A stretch of 28,608 nt of DNA from an uncultured Porphyromonas sp. (GCA_900546675.1 URDQ01000017.1:1-28608); one strand, 5' to 3'; positions 7,703 through 15,666 are shown, counted from the first letter of the stretch. Notes: generated by a model not told the origin, from the letters alone. Numbers and translations are program-made.

Positions 7703-8968
7703 ATGGCTGACACGATTTGGCTACTGATCTACATAGTCCTGCTCTTACTCCTCTCGGGATTCTTCTCGGGGACTGAGATCGCTTACCTCTCGGCAGATCG
7801 CTTGCGTCTCAAGCTCGACTCTAAGCGAGGGGGCATCATCGGGCGTACGCTCTCGATGCTCTATCGCCGTCCCGACCGCTTCATCACCACCCTACTCGTA
7901 GGCAACAACATCGTACTGGTCATCTACGGAATGGTCATGACGAAGCTCTTTGCCCCGCTCCTAGCTCCCATTAGTAGCAATGCGGTCTTTCAGATCACGG
8001 TCAATTCGCTTATCTCGACCTTTATCATCGTTATCTTCGGTGAGTATCTGCCCAAAACGCGCAATCGTATGAATCCCAACCAGCAGATGTATCGCAAAGC
8101 GCTGCCATCGGGGTTCTTTCACATACTCCTCTACCCGATCACGCTCTTCTCCACAGGACTCTCGAAGCTCTTCATGCTGCTACTCCCCAAAGACGCTATG
8201 CCAGACACTGAGGAGCACCCCAAGCTCACAACTCTAGACCTAGACAACTACCTCAATATGAGCCAAAGCGGAGAGGGTTCGAGCGACCTCGACACAGAGG
8301 TCAAGATCATTCAAAATGCCATCGACTTCTCCACCACACAGGTGCGAGACTGCATGATCCCGCGCAACGAGATTGTCTCTTGTGAGATCGGCACAGATGC
8401 TGAGACGCTCACCTCACTTTTTATCTCTACAGGGCTGACCAAGATCATCGTTTATAGAGAAAACATTGACAATGTCCTAGGCTACATCCACTCAGCCGAG
8501 ATGTTCAAAGGTCCTGACTGGCAGGCTCGTGTACGCACCGCTGTCTTCGTCCCTGAGAGTATGAATGGGCAGAAGCTTATGGGCATCCTCATGCAGCGCA
8601 AGAAGTCCATCGCCATCGTTATCGACGAACTAGGAGGCACCTCAGGGCTTATCACCCTCGAGGATCTCGTCGAGGAGATCTTCGGTGACATCGAAGACGA
8701 GCATGATCAAAACAAAATCGTCTCTAAGCAAAACGCAGACGGCACCTACACCTTCAGCGGGCGACTAGAGATAGACGACGCCAATGAGCAGTGGGAGCTA
8801 GCGCTCCCCACGAGCGACGAGTATATCACCATAGCTGGACTCATCATCAACCATCTCGAGCGCATTCCAGTACCAGGTGAGCAGATACTTATTGGCAAGC
8901 TACACTTTGATATTATCAAGTCGACAGACACCCGTATAGAACTTGTGAAGATGTGGAAAGACCTCTGA
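7703..8968 (+). CDS. CorC/HlyC-family transporter with CNNM and CBS domains
   Basis: The 421 residues have the family's usual order. A CNNM (DUF21) membrane domain (about 1-180) carries GTEIAYLS (23-30), GNNI (67-70) and EYLPK (114-118). A CBS pair (about 210-335) carries MIPRNE (218-223) and GTSGLITLEDLVEEIFGD (312-329). A CorC_HlyC domain (about 345-421) begins at GRLEIDD. Relatives are linked to Mg2+ or Co2+ efflux or, as GldE, to gliding motility. The substrate cannot be read from the sequence. Its position between lptC and ppiD matches other Bacteroidota and argues for a role linked to the envelope (inference). The ATG at 7703 gives a hydrophobic N-terminus at once, as expected for the family. 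Confidence 0.88.
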   Translation: MADTIWLLIYIVLLLLLSGFFSGTEIAYLSADRLRLKLDSKRGGIIGRTLSMLYRRPDRFITTLLVGNNIVLVIYGMVMTKLFAPLLAPISSNAVFQITVNSLISTFIIVIFGEYLPKTRNRMNPNQQMYRKALPSGFFHILLYPITLFSTGLSKLFMLLLPKDAMPDTEEHPKLTTLDLDNYLNMSQSGEGSSDLDTEVKIIQNAIDFSTTQVRDCMIPRNEIVSCEIGTDAETLTSLFISTGLTKIIVYRENIDNVLGYIHSAEMFKGPDWQARVRTAVFVPESMNGQKLMGILMQRKKSIAIVIDELGGTSGLITLEDLVEEIFGDIEDEHDQNKIVSKQNADGTYTFSGRLEIDDANEQWELALPTSDEYITIAGLIINHLERIPVPGEQILIGKLHFDIIKSTDTRIELVKMWKDL

Positions 8969-8983
8969 TAACTGAAATTTAAC

Positions 8984-8991
8984 TACCTTTG
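8984..8991 (+). promoter_or_regulatory. Putative -7 box of ppiD
   Basis: TACCTTTG matches TAnnTTTG; the -33 element is poor. The leader of about 90 nt to the ATG at 9087 contains a small hairpin (TACCC/GGGTA around 9019-9035). Confidence 0.5.
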
Positions 8992-9086
8992 CCACCTAGA
9001 TAGCTTTTACTCCTTATTCTACCCTGACAAGGGGTAGTCGGAAAGCAAGACTCCAAGAGAAGAAGAAAAACAGATAGTACTATATA

Positions 9087-11249
9087 ATGGCTACGCTACA
9101 GAAAATCAGAAATCGTGCCGGCCTGCTCATCATCGTAGTAGGTGTCGCACTCTTAGCATTTATCATCGGTGATGGTCTACGATCAGGCTCGTCACTGCTT
9201 CAGGACAACAAGATGGTCGCTCTCAAGATTGACGGCAAAAAGGTCAAGTACGACGAGTACCAGCAGCTTCTCACCCAGCGCACAGAGCCGTACGAGCGTC
9301 AGCGCCAAGGCAAGCTAACGGATCAAGATCGTGTACAGATCAGCAACCAGCTAGCTCAAGAGCTCATAGCCGACTACGTCTTAGAGCAGGAGGCTAAAGC
9401 ACTCGGACTACGTGTCACACCTGCAGAGGTCTCTGCACTCATCTTTGGTGAGGGACTACCCACGTCACAGTGGGCGACACAGTTCTTCTCACAGTTTGGA
9501 GTAGATATGGGCGATCCTGAGCAGATCCGTAGCATCATGAGTGAGCTCGATATGAACAAGATACAGAGCCTCCCAGGAGAGCAGCAAAGCATGATGATCT
9601 CTGTACGCAATCAGTGGCTAGAGACAGAGAAGCAGATCCGCACGCAGCGACTCTCTGAGAAGGTCAACGCACTGCTCACCCGTAGCTATGCCATCAACTC
9701 ACTCGATGAGAAGTACACCACAGGTCTCGGCACACGTACCGTTGCTGTCGTACGCACACCGAGTACCATCCTGCCCAATGACCAGGTCACAGTAACAGAC
9801 CAGCAGGTACAGGCTTACTACGATAGCCACAAGCAGCTATATGCCTTCCCCTTCGAGCAGGCTAAGATCAATTACTACAGCATCCTAGTACGTCCTAGCG
9901 AGGCTGACTATGCAGCTGCCAAGGCTGAGGTAGACACCGCTCGCCTCCAGCTACTAGCCACGACAACGCCCGCTAAGGTGGTACGCAACTATGACAATGG
10001 CAACGCCTACGAGACCTACTTCACAGACAAGGAGCTAGAGCAGTACCTCTCTACCATACCCAACGCTATGACGATGCTCCGCGAGGGTGCCATAGGTAGT
10101 GTCAATGAGCCTGTCATCGTCAACGACAGCTACACACTCATCAAGCTCATCGACCGCAAGCAAGCTCCCGAGGAGGTAAAGATCAATCTGATCCCGCTCG
10201 ACACGACCAATGCGCTAAAGGCTGATAGCTTGATCGCAGCCATACAGAGTGGATCCGCTACGCTCGCTCAGATCGTAGCCACCTACTCTATGGATGAGCA
10301 GGTTAAGGCAAATGGTGGTTATCTCATCAATCAGGATAGCTACACAGGTATGCCCGACAGCACCTTTACCGAGGCTGAGCTCTTCGGTATGGGGCTAGAC
10401 ACACTGACCAAGACACCTATCAACCAGTTTGTCAAGATGGAGAGACCAGGAGCTACGCTACTCGTTCGTAGGACAGCACCCACAGCGTCTGTCAATCACT
10501 ACAAGATCGCACAGCTCACGGTACCCATCAACTTCTCTGAGGAGACCTTCCGTAAGGAGCAAGCTAAGATCAACGAGATCTTCACGAGCGACAAGAAGTT
10601 TGACGAGATGATGGAAGACGCTCAGGCAGCTGGTCTATCAGTCGTCCGTGGCGAGTATGTCAATAGCACCTCAGCAGCTCTTGCCTCGATCCCCAACTCT
10701 CGTGAGGTCATCAGCTGGGCGCTACGCTCTAAGGCTGGCACAGCATCTGACAAGCTCTTCCGCTGTGGCGAAAACGACTACCTAGTCGTAGCACAAGTTG
10801 AGACGAAGTACCCCGCAGGCTTCCAACCCTTCGAGCAGGTAGCAGATCGAGTACGTGATATCGTCTTGATGGAGCAGCGTGGTGATCAGCTCGCCACCAA
10901 CCTCGCAGGCAAGCAGCTCAAGAGCCTAAACAGCTATGCTACTGAGATGCAGTCTAGCGTAGACACGCTCTACAACATCAGCTACGTCACTGCACCCAAT
11001 ACGCCCTCAGCACTCGTGGGTAAGGCTATGACGACGGCTGTCGGTCAGCTCTCAGCGCCATTCCGCGCAGGCACGGAGGTGGTTGTCGTCCAGCCTATCT
11101 CGGAGAACGTAGATGCTACTGTCACGAAGCCCTCTCCAGCGGCTACAGCTCAGAAGCGTCGCTCCTACGGACAGCAGATGGCATACAGAGCTATGCAAGA
11201 GCTCGTCATAAAGACTCCTGTCGAGGACACACGTTACCGCTTCTGGTAA
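9087..11249 (+). CDS. ppiD: PpiD-type peptidylprolyl isomerase / periplasmic foldase
   Basis: The 720-aa protein starts with a short cytoplasmic tail (MATLQKIRNRAG) and one membrane helix (about 11-30, LLIIVVGVALLAFIIGDGL), which is the PpiD arrangement. A SurA/PpiD-like N-terminal chaperone region follows (about 40-200). A parvulin-like PPIase region is around 345-460, inferred from the NGGYL and MPDSTF patterns. The C-terminal third is probably a second parvulin-like or chaperone module. PpiD is anchored in the inner membrane and helps newly exported outer-membrane proteins fold, which fits the neighbouring barrel and Lpt genes. The PPIase domain is divergent, so activity is not certain. 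A terminator follows at 11298-11337. Confidence 0.88.
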   Translation: MATLQKIRNRAGLLIIVVGVALLAFIIGDGLRSGSSLLQDNKMVALKIDGKKVKYDEYQQLLTQRTEPYERQRQGKLTDQDRVQISNQLAQELIADYVLEQEAKALGLRVTPAEVSALIFGEGLPTSQWATQFFSQFGVDMGDPEQIRSIMSELDMNKIQSLPGEQQSMMISVRNQWLETEKQIRTQRLSEKVNALLTRSYAINSLDEKYTTGLGTRTVAVVRTPSTILPNDQVTVTDQQVQAYYDSHKQLYAFPFEQAKINYYSILVRPSEADYAAAKAEVDTARLQLLATTTPAKVVRNYDNGNAYETYFTDKELEQYLSTIPNAMTMLREGAIGSVNEPVIVNDSYTLIKLIDRKQAPEEVKINLIPLDTTNALKADSLIAAIQSGSATLAQIVATYSMDEQVKANGGYLINQDSYTGMPDSTFTEAELFGMGLDTLTKTPINQFVKMERPGATLLVRRTAPTASVNHYKIAQLTVPINFSEETFRKEQAKINEIFTSDKKFDEMMEDAQAAGLSVVRGEYVNSTSAALASIPNSREVISWALRSKAGTASDKLFRCGENDYLVVAQVETKYPAGFQPFEQVADRVRDIVLMEQRGDQLATNLAGKQLKSLNSYATEMQSSVDTLYNISYVTAPNTPSALVGKAMTTAVGQLSAPFRAGTEVVVVQPISENVDATVTKPSPAATAQKRRSYGQQMAYRAMQELVIKTPVEDTRYRFW

Positions 11250-11297
11250 GACTCTAGACAGATAAGCGCCTCTAGAGACGCTACCATAATATATCGT

Positions 11298-11337
11298 AGA
11301 CGCACACCTGTAGCCAAGCGGGTGTGCGTCTTCTCAT
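11298..11337 (+). terminator. Intrinsic terminator after ppiD
   Basis: AGACGCACACC (11298-11308) and GGTGTGCGTCT (11321-11331) form a perfect 11-bp stem around a 12-nt loop, followed by TCTCATTT. It lies about 50 bp after the ppiD stop. Confidence 0.75.
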
Positions 11338-11413
11338 TTCAGGCGAACTCTTATCCTGAGGTGCTGAGAAATCTAGACTGACAGATTCTAGTCAATTGAG
11401 ACTATAAAGCAGC

Positions 11414-11578
11414 ATAGCCACGTGGGAAACGTTAGATTGCCACGTGGCTATTTTTCATTCTCCACGTAGGGGAGGATCATTTCCTCCGAAGTTTCATTTG
11501 ATTCCTCCGAAGTTTTATTTCTCGCCTACGTAGGCATTTTTCATTTCTCACGTAGCGATTTGAGAATTTCCACGTGAA
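11414..11578 (+). repeat. Dispersed hairpin repeat, copy 2 (most complete)
   Basis: Hairpin A is a perfect 12-bp stem (ATAGCCACGTGG 11414-11425; CCACGTGGCTAT 11440-11451) followed by TTTTT. Next come CATTCTCCACGTAGG and two CCTCCGAAGTTT units 21 bp apart (11482-11493 and 11503-11514). Hairpin B is the 12-bp palindrome GCCTACGTAGGC (11524-11535) followed by ATTTTT. A third structure, TTCTCA/TGAGAA, and a final CACGTG word end near 11578. The rest of the 633-bp gap up to the serC promoter (11579-11721) shows nothing recognisable. Confidence 0.88.
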
Positions 11579-11721
11579 GACCTCCCTCTTCTGAAGGGGA
11601 AGCGTTGCAGGCATAAGAGATCAATCCAGCTTACAGTGGCCCAAACTGCCGCCGACAAGACCTCAAAACAAGAATTAGTCAAGCTTTAGGACACCTTTAG
11701 CAGAAGGAGTTGTCGAAAAAG

Positions 11722-11752
11722 TTTGTTTCTCCACTTTAATTGCGTATCTTTG
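11722..11752 (+). promoter_or_regulatory. Bacteroidota promoter of serC
   Basis: TTTG (11722-11725), 19 bp, then TATCTTTG (11745-11752): a full match to TTTG / TAnnTTTG. The expected start is near 11758, giving a leader of about 125 nt before the serC ATG. Confidence 0.85.
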
Positions 11753-11754
11753 TA

Positions 11755-11831
11755 GGGGCAAAGAGAGGAGACTCTTAAAAGCTTTCCCTTTGTCCCTTCT
11801 AAACAAAGCAAAAGGAGGACACTCAGTCCCC
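11755..11831 (+). promoter_or_regulatory. Structured 5' leader of serC
   Basis: GGGGCAAAG (11755-11763) can pair with CTTTGTCCC (11788-11796) with one G-U pair. Inside this stem AAGAG (11761-11765) and CTCTT (11772-11776) offer an alternative small hairpin, because the bases overlap. Downstream, GGAGGAC and GTCCCCC can form a further stem with one mismatch. No known riboswitch is recognised. Confidence 0.4.
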
Positions 11832-11882
11832 CTATTGCACACATAGACAAGCATATAATCCCAAAACAATAAATATAGTAAG

Positions 11883-12965
11883 ATGAAAAAGCACAACTTC
11901 TATGCTGGTCCCTCGGTACTAAACCGTGGTGTGATCGAGCGCACTGCTGATGCGGTGCTGAACTTTGCTGACATGGATCTCTCACTCCTTGAGATCTCTC
12001 ACCGCAGCAAGCAATTCCAAGCTGTAATGGACGAGGCAGTGGCTACCTTCAAGGAGCTACTTGACATCCCCGAGGGTTACGAGGTACTCTTCCTCGGTGG
12101 TGGTGCTAGCCTTCAGTTCTATATGGTACCGCTCAACCTTATGGGCAAGAAAGCTGCTTACCTCAACACAGGTACGTGGTCTACCAACGCTATCAAGCAG
12201 GCTGGCTTCGTAGACAAAGTGTTCGGCACGGAGACTGTTGTTGTCGCTTCTTCAGAGGACAAGAACTTTACCTACATCCCTAAGAACTTCACCATCCCCG
12301 AGGATGTAGACTACTTCCACTACACCTCCAACAATACCATCTACGGTACAGAGATCCGCAAGGACTTCGACTGCAAGGTACCTCTCGTATGCGATATGAG
12401 TAGTGATATCTTCTCTCGTCCTATAGACGTCAGCAAGTACGACTGTATCTATGGTGGTGCTCAGAAGAATATGGGTCCTGCTGGTACGACCTTCGTAGTC
12501 ATCCGCAAGGATGCGCTAGGCAAGTTCGATCGTCCACTACCTACGATGCTCGACTACCAGACGCACGTCAAGAAGGGCTCTATGTTCAATACGCCTCCTG
12601 TCCTACCTATCTACGCTTGCCTCCAGACTATGAAGTGGTACAAGGAGATGGGCGGTGTCAAGGCTATGGAGCAGCGTGCTAAGGAGAAGGCAGACGCTCT
12701 CTACACAGAGATCGACCGCAACAAGCTCTTCCGTGGTACTGTCGAGGCTGAGGATCGCTCTCGTATGAACGTATGCTTCGTCCTCAACGATGAGTATGCA
12801 GAGCTACAGGATGACTTCTTCAACTTCGCTACTGAGCGTGGTATGATGGGTATCAAGGGTCACCGCTCTGTAGGTGGCTTCCGTGCATCTCTCTACAATG
12901 GTCTCGAGATGGAGAGCGTACAGGCTCTGATCCAGGCTATGCAGGACTTCGAGAAGAAGCACTAA
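11883..12965 (+). CDS. serC: Phosphoserine aminotransferase
   Basis: This PLP enzyme converts 3-phosphohydroxypyruvate and glutamate to phosphoserine and 2-oxoglutarate, the second step of serine synthesis. It may also act in PLP synthesis. The 360 residues match the family length. The PLP lysine is K195 in GGAQKNMGPAG (191-201). Other family signatures are MKKHNFYAGPSVL at the start, LGGGASLQF (71-79), HYTSNNTIYGTE (146-157), D171 in VCDMSSD and KGHRSVGGFRASLYNG near the end. It is followed by serA, the preceding enzyme of the pathway, so the two steps are encoded together. It has its own promoter at 11722-11752. Confidence 0.97.
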   Translation: MKKHNFYAGPSVLNRGVIERTADAVLNFADMDLSLLEISHRSKQFQAVMDEAVATFKELLDIPEGYEVLFLGGGASLQFYMVPLNLMGKKAAYLNTGTWSTNAIKQAGFVDKVFGTETVVVASSEDKNFTYIPKNFTIPEDVDYFHYTSNNTIYGTEIRKDFDCKVPLVCDMSSDIFSRPIDVSKYDCIYGGAQKNMGPAGTTFVVIRKDALGKFDRPLPTMLDYQTHVKKGSMFNTPPVLPIYACLQTMKWYKEMGGVKAMEQRAKEKADALYTEIDRNKLFRGTVEAEDRSRMNVCFVLNDEYAELQDDFFNFATERGMMGIKGHRSVGGFRASLYNGLEMESVQALIQAMQDFEKKH

Positions 12966-12990
12966 TCTCTCATCACTTACATAACACTGT

Positions 12991-13035
12991 CCTACCCCGC
13001 AGCACCTCACACCAACAGGGGGTCTACGGGGTAGG
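12991..13035 (+). other. Hairpin between serC and serA
   Basis: CCTACCCCG (12991-12999) and CGGGGTAGG (13027-13035) are perfectly complementary over 9 bp around a 27-nt loop. No T-run follows, so it is more likely an attenuator or mRNA-stabilising element than a strong terminator. Confidence 0.5.
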
Positions 13036-13066
13036 CTCCTAAATAAAGATATCACTCACAAATACT

Positions 13067-13987
13067 ATGACTAAAGTACTTATCGCAACTGAGAAGCCCT
13101 TTGCACCAGTCGCTGTAGATGGCATTCGCAAGATTGTAGAGGGTGCTGGCTTTGAGCTAGTACTCCTAGAGAAATATACAGAGCGTCAGCAACTCCTAGA
13201 CGCTGTCAAGGATGTAGACGCTATCATCGTACGTAGCGACAAGGTGCAAGAAGATGTTTTTGAGGCTGCTAAGAACCTCAAGATCGTGGTACGCGCTGGT
13301 GCTGGCTATGACAACGTAGACCTAGAGTCTGCTACCAAGCACAACGTCTGCGTGATGAACACCCCCGGACAGAACTCCAACGCTGTCGCTGAGCTCGCTT
13401 TTGCGCTTATGCTCGGTACGGTACGCAACCACTTCAACGGCAAGTCTGGCTCTGAGCTCAAGGGCAAGAAGCTCGGTATCCAGGGCTTCGGACACATCGG
13501 TCGCTGCCTAGCTAAGATCGCTCAGGGCTTTGGCATGGAGGTTTACTACAACAAGCGTCACCGCCTCGATGCTGCTGAGGAGAAGGAGCTCGGGCTCACC
13601 TACTGCAGCCAGGAGGACCTCTTCAAGCAGTGCGACATCGTATCGCTCAATACGCCTAAGACTGCTGAGACAGTCAAGAGCATCAATGGCAAGTATGTCA
13701 AGATGATGCCTCAGGGTGGTGTCATCGTCAATACGGCTCGCAAGGAGATCATCGACGAGGAGTGCTTCCTAGCAGCTCTCAAGGAGCGCACAGACGTACG
13801 CTACGCTACTGACATCGCGCCTGATATGCACGAGGAGTACCAGAAGGAGCTACAGGATCGCTACCTAGCTACCGCTAAGAAGATGGGTGCTCAGACAGCT
13901 GAGGCAAACATCAACGCTGGTCTAGCTGCTGCTAACCAGATCGTCGGCTTCATCAAGGATGGTTGCGAGACCTTCCGCGTCAACTAA
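13067..13987 (+). CDS. serA: D-3-phosphoglycerate dehydrogenase, short form without ACT domain
   Basis: This enzyme oxidises 3-phosphoglycerate to 3-phosphohydroxypyruvate at the entry to serine synthesis. The 306 residues form only the substrate and nucleotide domains, with no ACT or regulatory domain. The nucleotide fold has GIQGFGHIG (137-145). The catalytic Arg is in VNTAR (R225). The usual catalytic His (in HIGAxT) is replaced by Lys in KKMGAQT (K272). This Lys-type pattern has been described for short bacterial and Entamoeba PGDHs, so it is probably a genuine, active variant. The second strand ends in YYNKRHR, without the acidic residue usual for NAD, so NADP use is possible. It follows serC, from which a hairpin separates it. 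A terminator at 14002-14050 follows. Confidence 0.92.
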   Translation: MTKVLIATEKPFAPVAVDGIRKIVEGAGFELVLLEKYTERQQLLDAVKDVDAIIVRSDKVQEDVFEAAKNLKIVVRAGAGYDNVDLESATKHNVCVMNTPGQNSNAVAELAFALMLGTVRNHFNGKSGSELKGKKLGIQGFGHIGRCLAKIAQGFGMEVYYNKRHRLDAAEEKELGLTYCSQEDLFKQCDIVSLNTPKTAETVKSINGKYVKMMPQGGVIVNTARKEIIDEECFLAALKERTDVRYATDIAPDMHEEYQKELQDRYLATAKKMGAQTAEANINAGLAAANQIVGFIKDGCETFRVN

Positions 13988-14001
13988 TCAGTAGACGACT
14001 T

Positions 14002-14050
14002 AGAGACTTTGGTCTCCTCAACTAGAGGGGACCGAAGTCTCTCTTTCTTT
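14002..14050 (+). terminator. Strong intrinsic terminator after serA
   Basis: AGAGACTTTGGTCTCCTC (14002-14019) pairs with GAGGGGACCGAAGTCTCT (14025-14042) over 18 positions with two mismatches, followed by CTTTCTTTT. It lies 15 bp after the serA stop and 30 bp before the next ATG. Confidence 0.85.
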
Positions 14051-14079
14051 TCACTCTCACCACACAAAGACTCTCTATT

Positions 14080-15324
14080 ATGGCTATAATCAAACCATTC
14101 AAAGGATACAGACCCCCACAGAATCTTGTCGAGAAGGTCAACTCTCGTCCTTACGATGTGCTAAACTCTGACGAGGCACGCAAGGAGGCTGAGGGCAACC
14201 CTATGTCTCTCTACCACATCATCAAGCCGGAGATCAACTTCCCCGTAGGTACTGACGAGCACGACCCCAAGGTCTATGACGAGGCTGTCAAGCAGTACCA
14301 GCACTTCAAGAAGGAGGGCTGGCTCGTACAGGACGACAAGGAGTGCTACTACGTCTATGCTCAGACGATGAACGGCAAGACGCAGTATGGTCTCGTCATC
14401 GGTGCTTATGTCGAGGACTACCTCAATGGTGTCATCAAGAAGCACGAGCTCACACGTCGTGATAAGGAGGAGGATCGTATGAAGCACGTCCGCATCAACA
14501 ATGCGAACATCGAGCCAGTCTTCTTCGCTTACCCTGACAATGATGAGCTAGACAAAATTGTCGCTAAGTACACCGCTGAAACGCCTGTCTACGACTTCGT
14601 TGCCAACGACACCTTCCAGCATCAGTTTTGGGTCATCGACCAGGACGAGGACATCAAGCGCATCACCGAGCTATTTGGCGAGATGCCCGCACTCTACATC
14701 GCTGACGGTCACCACCGTAGCGCTGCTGCTGCACTCGTAGGCGCTGAGAAGGCTAAGCAAAACCCCAATCACCGTGGTGATGAGGAGTACAACTACTTTA
14801 TGGCTGTTGCCTTCCCCGCTAACCAGCTCACTGTCATCGACTACAACCGTGTCGTCAAGGACCTCAACGGGCTGAGCAGCGAGGAGTTCCTCAAGAAGCT
14901 CGAGAAGGACTTCGTCGTCGAGAAGAAGGGCACAGAGATCTACAAGCCCGCTAAGCTGCACAACTTCTCACTCTACCTCGATGGCAACTGGTACTCGCTC
15001 ACCGCTAAGCCTGGTACCTACGATGACAACGATCCTATCGGCATCCTAGACGTCACCATCTCGTCGAATCATATCCTCGATGAGATCCTCGGCATCAAGG
15101 ATCTACGTAGTGACAAGCGCATCGACTTCGTTGGTGGTATCCGCGGTCTCGGCGAGCTCAAGAAGCGTGTCGACTCAGGCGAGATGAAGGTAGCACTAGC
15201 TCTATACCCCGTCACGATGAAGCAGATTATGGACATCGCTGACACGGGCAACATCATGCCACCTAAGACCACTTGGTTCGAGCCTAAGCTCCGCTCTGGT
15301 ATCGTCATCCACGAGCTCAGCTAA
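14080..15324 (+). CDS. DUF1015 family protein
   Basis: The 414 residues match the DUF1015 family: IKPFKGYRPP at the start, SRPYDVLN (22-29), KHELTRRDKEEDR (121-133), ADGHHR (208-213) and FVGGIRGLGEL late in the chain. No signal peptide or membrane segment is seen, so it should be cytosolic. The biochemical function is not established to my knowledge. Its repeated neighbourhood with serC and serA in Bacteroidota suggests a role near serine metabolism (inference). The strong hairpin just upstream and the absence of an obvious TAnnTTTG box leave its own transcription unclear; it may rely on readthrough. A terminator follows. Confidence 0.9.
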   Translation: MAIIKPFKGYRPPQNLVEKVNSRPYDVLNSDEARKEAEGNPMSLYHIIKPEINFPVGTDEHDPKVYDEAVKQYQHFKKEGWLVQDDKECYYVYAQTMNGKTQYGLVIGAYVEDYLNGVIKKHELTRRDKEEDRMKHVRINNANIEPVFFAYPDNDELDKIVAKYTAETPVYDFVANDTFQHQFWVIDQDEDIKRITELFGEMPALYIADGHHRSAAAALVGAEKAKQNPNHRGDEEYNYFMAVAFPANQLTVIDYNRVVKDLNGLSSEEFLKKLEKDFVVEKKGTEIYKPAKLHNFSLYLDGNWYSLTAKPGTYDDNDPIGILDVTISSNHILDEILGIKDLRSDKRIDFVGGIRGLGELKKRVDSGEMKVALALYPVTMKQIMDIADTGNIMPPKTTWFEPKLRSGIVIHELS

Positions 15325-15353
15325 AGCACGACTTATTATCTATAGACGATTAG

Positions 15354-15388
15354 GGGGACTGCATCGCAAAAGGTGCAGTCCCCTTTTT
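15354..15388 (+). terminator. Intrinsic terminator after DUF1015
   Basis: GGGGACTGCA (15354-15363) and TGCAGTCCCC (15374-15383) form a perfect 10-bp stem with a 10-nt loop, followed by TTTTT (15384-15388). Confidence 0.9.
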
Positions 15389-15430
15389 CTATTCTTTTGC
15401 ACTAACCGCTTAGCAGTCTCAATTGGTACA

Positions 15431-15550
15431 AACTTCAGTGCCACCTAGGTGAAACTGGAGTGCCAACCCCTATTGGCACTGGAGTTTCATAGGTAAGAAA
15501 CTAGAGTTTCATAGGTAGGAAACTGCAGTGCCATAGGTAGGAAACTGCAT
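15431..15550. repeat. 22-bp tandem array with embedded inverted repeat
   Basis: The unit AAACTnnAGTkyCATAGGTArG recurs. Clean 22-bp units begin at 15499 (AAACTAGAGTTTCATAGGTA) and 15521 (AAACTGCAGTGCCATAGGTA), with partial units on either side. Inside, AAACTGGAGTGCCAA (15452-15466) and TTGGCACTGGAGTTT (15473-15487) are inverted arms with two mismatches. The rest of the 500-bp gap (15551-15660) shows nothing recognisable. Confidence 0.75.
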
Positions 15551-15666
15551 TCGTCTCCATAGCGGACGACGAATTGTGACGATAAGAGTAGCTGGAGATT
15601 GGCTATTTAGCTTCATTAGGAGGGTGATAAGCTCATACAGAGAGTTATTGGTATCGCTTATTTTGC

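Noticed and set aside
38..11694. TTTAGGACAC shared at 38-47 and 11685-11694
   Set aside because: It lies outside the repeat copies, in different orientation relative to them, and a 10-mer shared twice is not sufficient evidence.
11675..11985. Two minus-strand frames of 73 and 99 aa before serC
   Set aside because: They overlap the serC promoter, leader and start; no domain is seen.
14161..14487. 108-aa minus-strand frame opposite DUF1015
   Set aside because: It is a leucine- and valine-rich shadow of the GAC/GAG-rich sense codons, with no independent support.
15431..15550. CRISPR array
   Set aside because: The repeats are directly joined without unique spacers and no cas gene is near.
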